Positions 41,752 through 43,476 of a DNA stretch of 43,476 nt are shown here, one piece after another. Where the stretch lies: positions 1 to 43,476 of the forward strand of contig DATJYK010000063.1 of assembly GCA_035578005.1 (NCBI GenBank), written 5' to 3'. Position numbers and translations under genes: made by a program. The notes below the pieces were generated by a model. The model saw only the letters and a list, made by a program, of their open reading frames with translations. It ran no database searches and was not told the origin of the DNA. This DNA comes from Gp13-AA77 sp035578005 (GTDB lineage Bacteria; Acidobacteriota; Terriglobia; UBA7540). Positions within the stretch are counted from its first letter, which is position 1; each line of letters begins with the position of its first letter.

Positions 41752-41779
41752 ATGCGTCGCGCGCTTCTCGGCGACGCAT
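41752..41779. terminator. Hairpin between convergent methyltransferase and PLP-enzyme genes
   Basis: ATGCGTCGC (41752-41760) pairs perfectly with GCGACGCAT (41771-41779) across a 10-nt loop. No T run follows, so it is only a candidate bidirectional terminator. Confidence 0.4.
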
Positions 41780-41855
41780 GGTGACTGAAGACGGACAAAA
41801 GGCGCCCACATGCCAAACAGCGGCGTTGGTGCCACGTTGCGGTTACTCGTGAGGA

Positions 41856-43124
41856 TCAAGCGCCGACGGCAACCGCTCTGACACCTTCGATAAGCCGCTC
41901 CACTTCTTCGGCTATCGTGTAGCAGGCGCAGCCGGCGCGGACCAGTCCCGTCTCGTCCAGCCCGAGGCGCTCGACCACCGAGGCAGCGTAGAAATCGCCG
42001 TGCGAGAGAAACACACCGAAGTCCGCGATGCGCCGCGCCACTTCATCTGAGGCAACATTGCGAACCGTAAAGACAACGGTGGGAGTTCGCAACAGCGACG
42101 GGGGCGGACCGTAGAGCGCAACCCCGGGAATCTCAGCCAGGCCTTCCCACAAGCGCCTGGTTAAAGCCTTGCCGCGCTCATGCAGTCCGTCGAACGCCAG
42201 CCGCAGACGCTCTCGCCTTGATGAGCCGCCGGCAAGCGAGGCAAGAAACTCCACCGCGGCGGCCGCACCGGCAATGCCCTCGTGGTTCTGAGTACCGGTT
42301 TCGGCTCGCTCCGGCGCCGTATTCGGTGCCGGCATGAGCTTCGGAAAGTCGACTGATTCCAATAAGTCCTTTTTGCCGTAGAGCACGCCGATGTGCGGGC
42401 CGTAGAACTTGTAGGCTGAGCACGCAAGAAAGTCACAATCCCAAGCCTGGACATCGGTAAGGAGATGCGGGGCAGAGTGAACCGCATCGGCGAAAAGGAG
42501 CGCTCCCGCGGCGTGGGCCAAGCGAGCCGCCTTCTGTATATCGTTAACCGTTCCCAGGGCGTTCGAGGCCACACCGAGCGCCACCAGCTTCGTACGCCGG
42601 TTCACCAGGCTCTCGAAGTGCTGCCAGTCGAGCTCGCCTGTCTCCGCGATCATCCTGGCCACGCGGATCGTAACGCCCCGTTCGCGCGCCAACGCTTGCC
42701 AGGGCGCGACATTGCCATGATGGTCCAGTTCGGTCACCACGATCTCGTGGCTCGCGCTATAACCTCTGCCCAGCGCCCGCGCCAGGTGGAACGTCAGCGT
42801 GGTCATGTTGGCGCCGAACACGATCTCTGACGGCGTCGCCTTCATGAAATCCGCGAAGGCCTCTCGCGCCCCTGCGATTACGGCATCCGTCTCAGAGCTG
42901 GCCGGATAGGCCCAATGTGTATTCGCGTTGTGGCGGTAAAGGTATTCGGTGACAGCCTCGACGACCGCGTGCGGAACTTGGGTGCCACCCGGCCCGTCAA
43001 AGTAGGCCACGGGATGGCCGCCTTGGCGGCGGTCGAGAGCAGGAAACCGGGAACGGATATCCTCCACAGGCAAGATGGGTGTGGTGGTTGAATGTGCAGG
43101 GGTCGGATGTGTGGCGGTGGACAT
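41856..43124 (-). CDS. Cysteine-desulfurase-like PLP enzyme (class V aminotransferase fold)
   Basis: A 422-aa fold-type I PLP enzyme of the SufS/CsdA-like family. PLP contacts: D213 and H216 in LFADAVHSAPH, K239 in SAYKFYGPHIG, and ELDHHGNVAPW earlier. The region where SufS carries its catalytic Cys (RxGHHCA) is here FGVFLSHGDFYAASVVERLG, with no Cys, as in the TIGR01976-type cysteine-desulfurase-like subgroup. It is therefore uncertain whether it desulfurates cysteine; other PLP chemistry is possible. No Fe-S assembly genes are adjacent. The ATG at 43124 agrees with the usual N-terminus length. Confidence 0.85.
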   Translation of the reverse strand: MSTATHPTPAHSTTTPILPVEDIRSRFPALDRRQGGHPVAYFDGPGGTQVPHAVVEAVTEYLYRHNANTHWAYPASSETDAVIAGAREAFADFMKATPSEIVFGANMTTLTFHLARALGRGYSASHEIVVTELDHHGNVAPWQALARERGVTIRVARMIAETGELDWQHFESLVNRRTKLVALGVASNALGTVNDIQKAARLAHAAGALLFADAVHSAPHLLTDVQAWDCDFLACSAYKFYGPHIGVLYGKKDLLESVDFPKLMPAPNTAPERAETGTQNHEGIAGAAAAVEFLASLAGGSSRRERLRLAFDGLHERGKALTRRLWEGLAEIPGVALYGPPPSLLRTPTVVFTVRNVASDEVARRIADFGVFLSHGDFYAASVVERLGLDETGLVRAGCACYTIAEEVERLIEGVRAVAVGA

Positions 43125-43182
43125 CGCTAACTGACTCCGAGACCGGGATTGTGTCTGCCCTTCCGCTTTCGCGCGCTAGCAA

Positions 43183-43188
43183 AGTATA
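43183..43188 (-). promoter_or_regulatory. Extended minus-10 promoter candidate
   Basis: Minus strand TGATATACT: a TG-N-TATACT extended minus-10, about 60 bp upstream of the PLP-enzyme start. No minus-35 hexamer is visible at the usual distance. 43189-43476 contains no gene I can support and no clear repeat. Confidence 0.4.
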
Positions 43189-43476
43189 TCAGCCCTGGGC
43201 AGCAGCATTGGAGCCGCTTTGGCCGTCTGGTTGGGCGGTTAGCATTGAAGAAACCTTAGTTAACGGTCCGGCGGTGAAGATAGTTACCACGCACCCCAGA
43301 GTCACAATGGGCTGGGCAGTCGCGCCACAGTCGCGCCAGCCGTTTCGGAATGTACCTCGTTCAGAATCGACTTTGTGCCCTTTGGTGGACGGTTCTGAGC
43401 CTATCTCGGGCTGTCGGCAATGTCATCCTATTTTCGCACTCGAAAAAGTCCTTGATTTCCTAGTCTAGCTTGTAGC

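Noticed and set aside
43079..43468. 129-aa plus-strand open frame at the right end
   Set aside because: Its first part is antisense to the PLP-enzyme start, composition is not protein-like, and no ribosome binding site is present.

Overview
The window looks like a chromosomal piece of an Acidobacteriota genome (Terriglobia/Solibacteres-like soil lineage). This is inferred from gene content, not from a marker gene: two very large Oar-like TonB-dependent receptors with an N-terminal carboxypeptidase-regulatory domain, a secreted sedolisin fused to HYDIN-type repeats, Tat-exported GH116 and TIM-barrel-like proteins, a toast_rack protein, a pyrophosphate-type phosphofructokinase, and many intergenic repeats typical of these genomes. 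No rRNA, tRNA or CRISPR array was found. Layout: 1-118 is the 3' end (domains V-VI) of a group II intron. 275-2110 is a secreted M28 peptidase, followed by a triple 66-bp tandem repeat and, convergently, deoC and a giant sedolisin-family protease. 7.4-12.6 kb holds small housekeeping genes (an unrecognised 122-aa protein, an AlkD-like DNA alkylation repair protein, a zinc-ribbon protein, a degenerate receiver domain, bioY, a YjbQ-family protein, a PPi-type 6-phosphofructokinase) separated by hairpin-rich repeats. 12.7-19.2 kb is all minus strand: GH116 glycosidase preceded by a frameshifted toast_rack gene, then the pmbA/tldD metallopeptidase pair. 19.7-27.7 kb carries two TonB-dependent receptor transcription units, each with the same regulatory kit: an upstream imperfect dyad, a roughly 130-nt leader with conserved sequence and covarying pairing, a strong Shine-Dalgarno site, and an almost identical rho-independent terminator. 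28.2-32.4 kb is a plus-strand polysaccharide/envelope cluster (O-antigen-ligase-like protein, MurJ-like flippase, a gene remnant, a GT4 glycosyltransferase). 32.4-34.8 kb is cydAB (cytochrome bd oxidase). 34.9-40.7 kb has a GH38 alpha-mannosidase, a Tat-exported TIM-barrel-like protein and an exported cupin. 41.1-43.1 kb has a SAM methyltransferase behind tandem CRP/FNR-type operators and a convergent cysteine-desulfurase-like PLP enzyme. Functional theme: import and breakdown of plant or microbial polymers (TonB receptors, GH116, GH38, secreted peptidases), envelope polysaccharide synthesis, and microaerobic respiration. The best candidate for something undescribed is the paired leader RNA of the two TonB receptor genes (23431-23558 and 27484-27614, minus strand): two alignable copies keep a long-range helix despite base changes, and a second possible helix would make a pseudoknot. 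Other points of interest are a 165-bp MITE-like element with a candidate 7-bp target duplication, a dispersed 75-bp repeat that supplies gene-end signals, and tandem dyads upstream of the methyltransferase.
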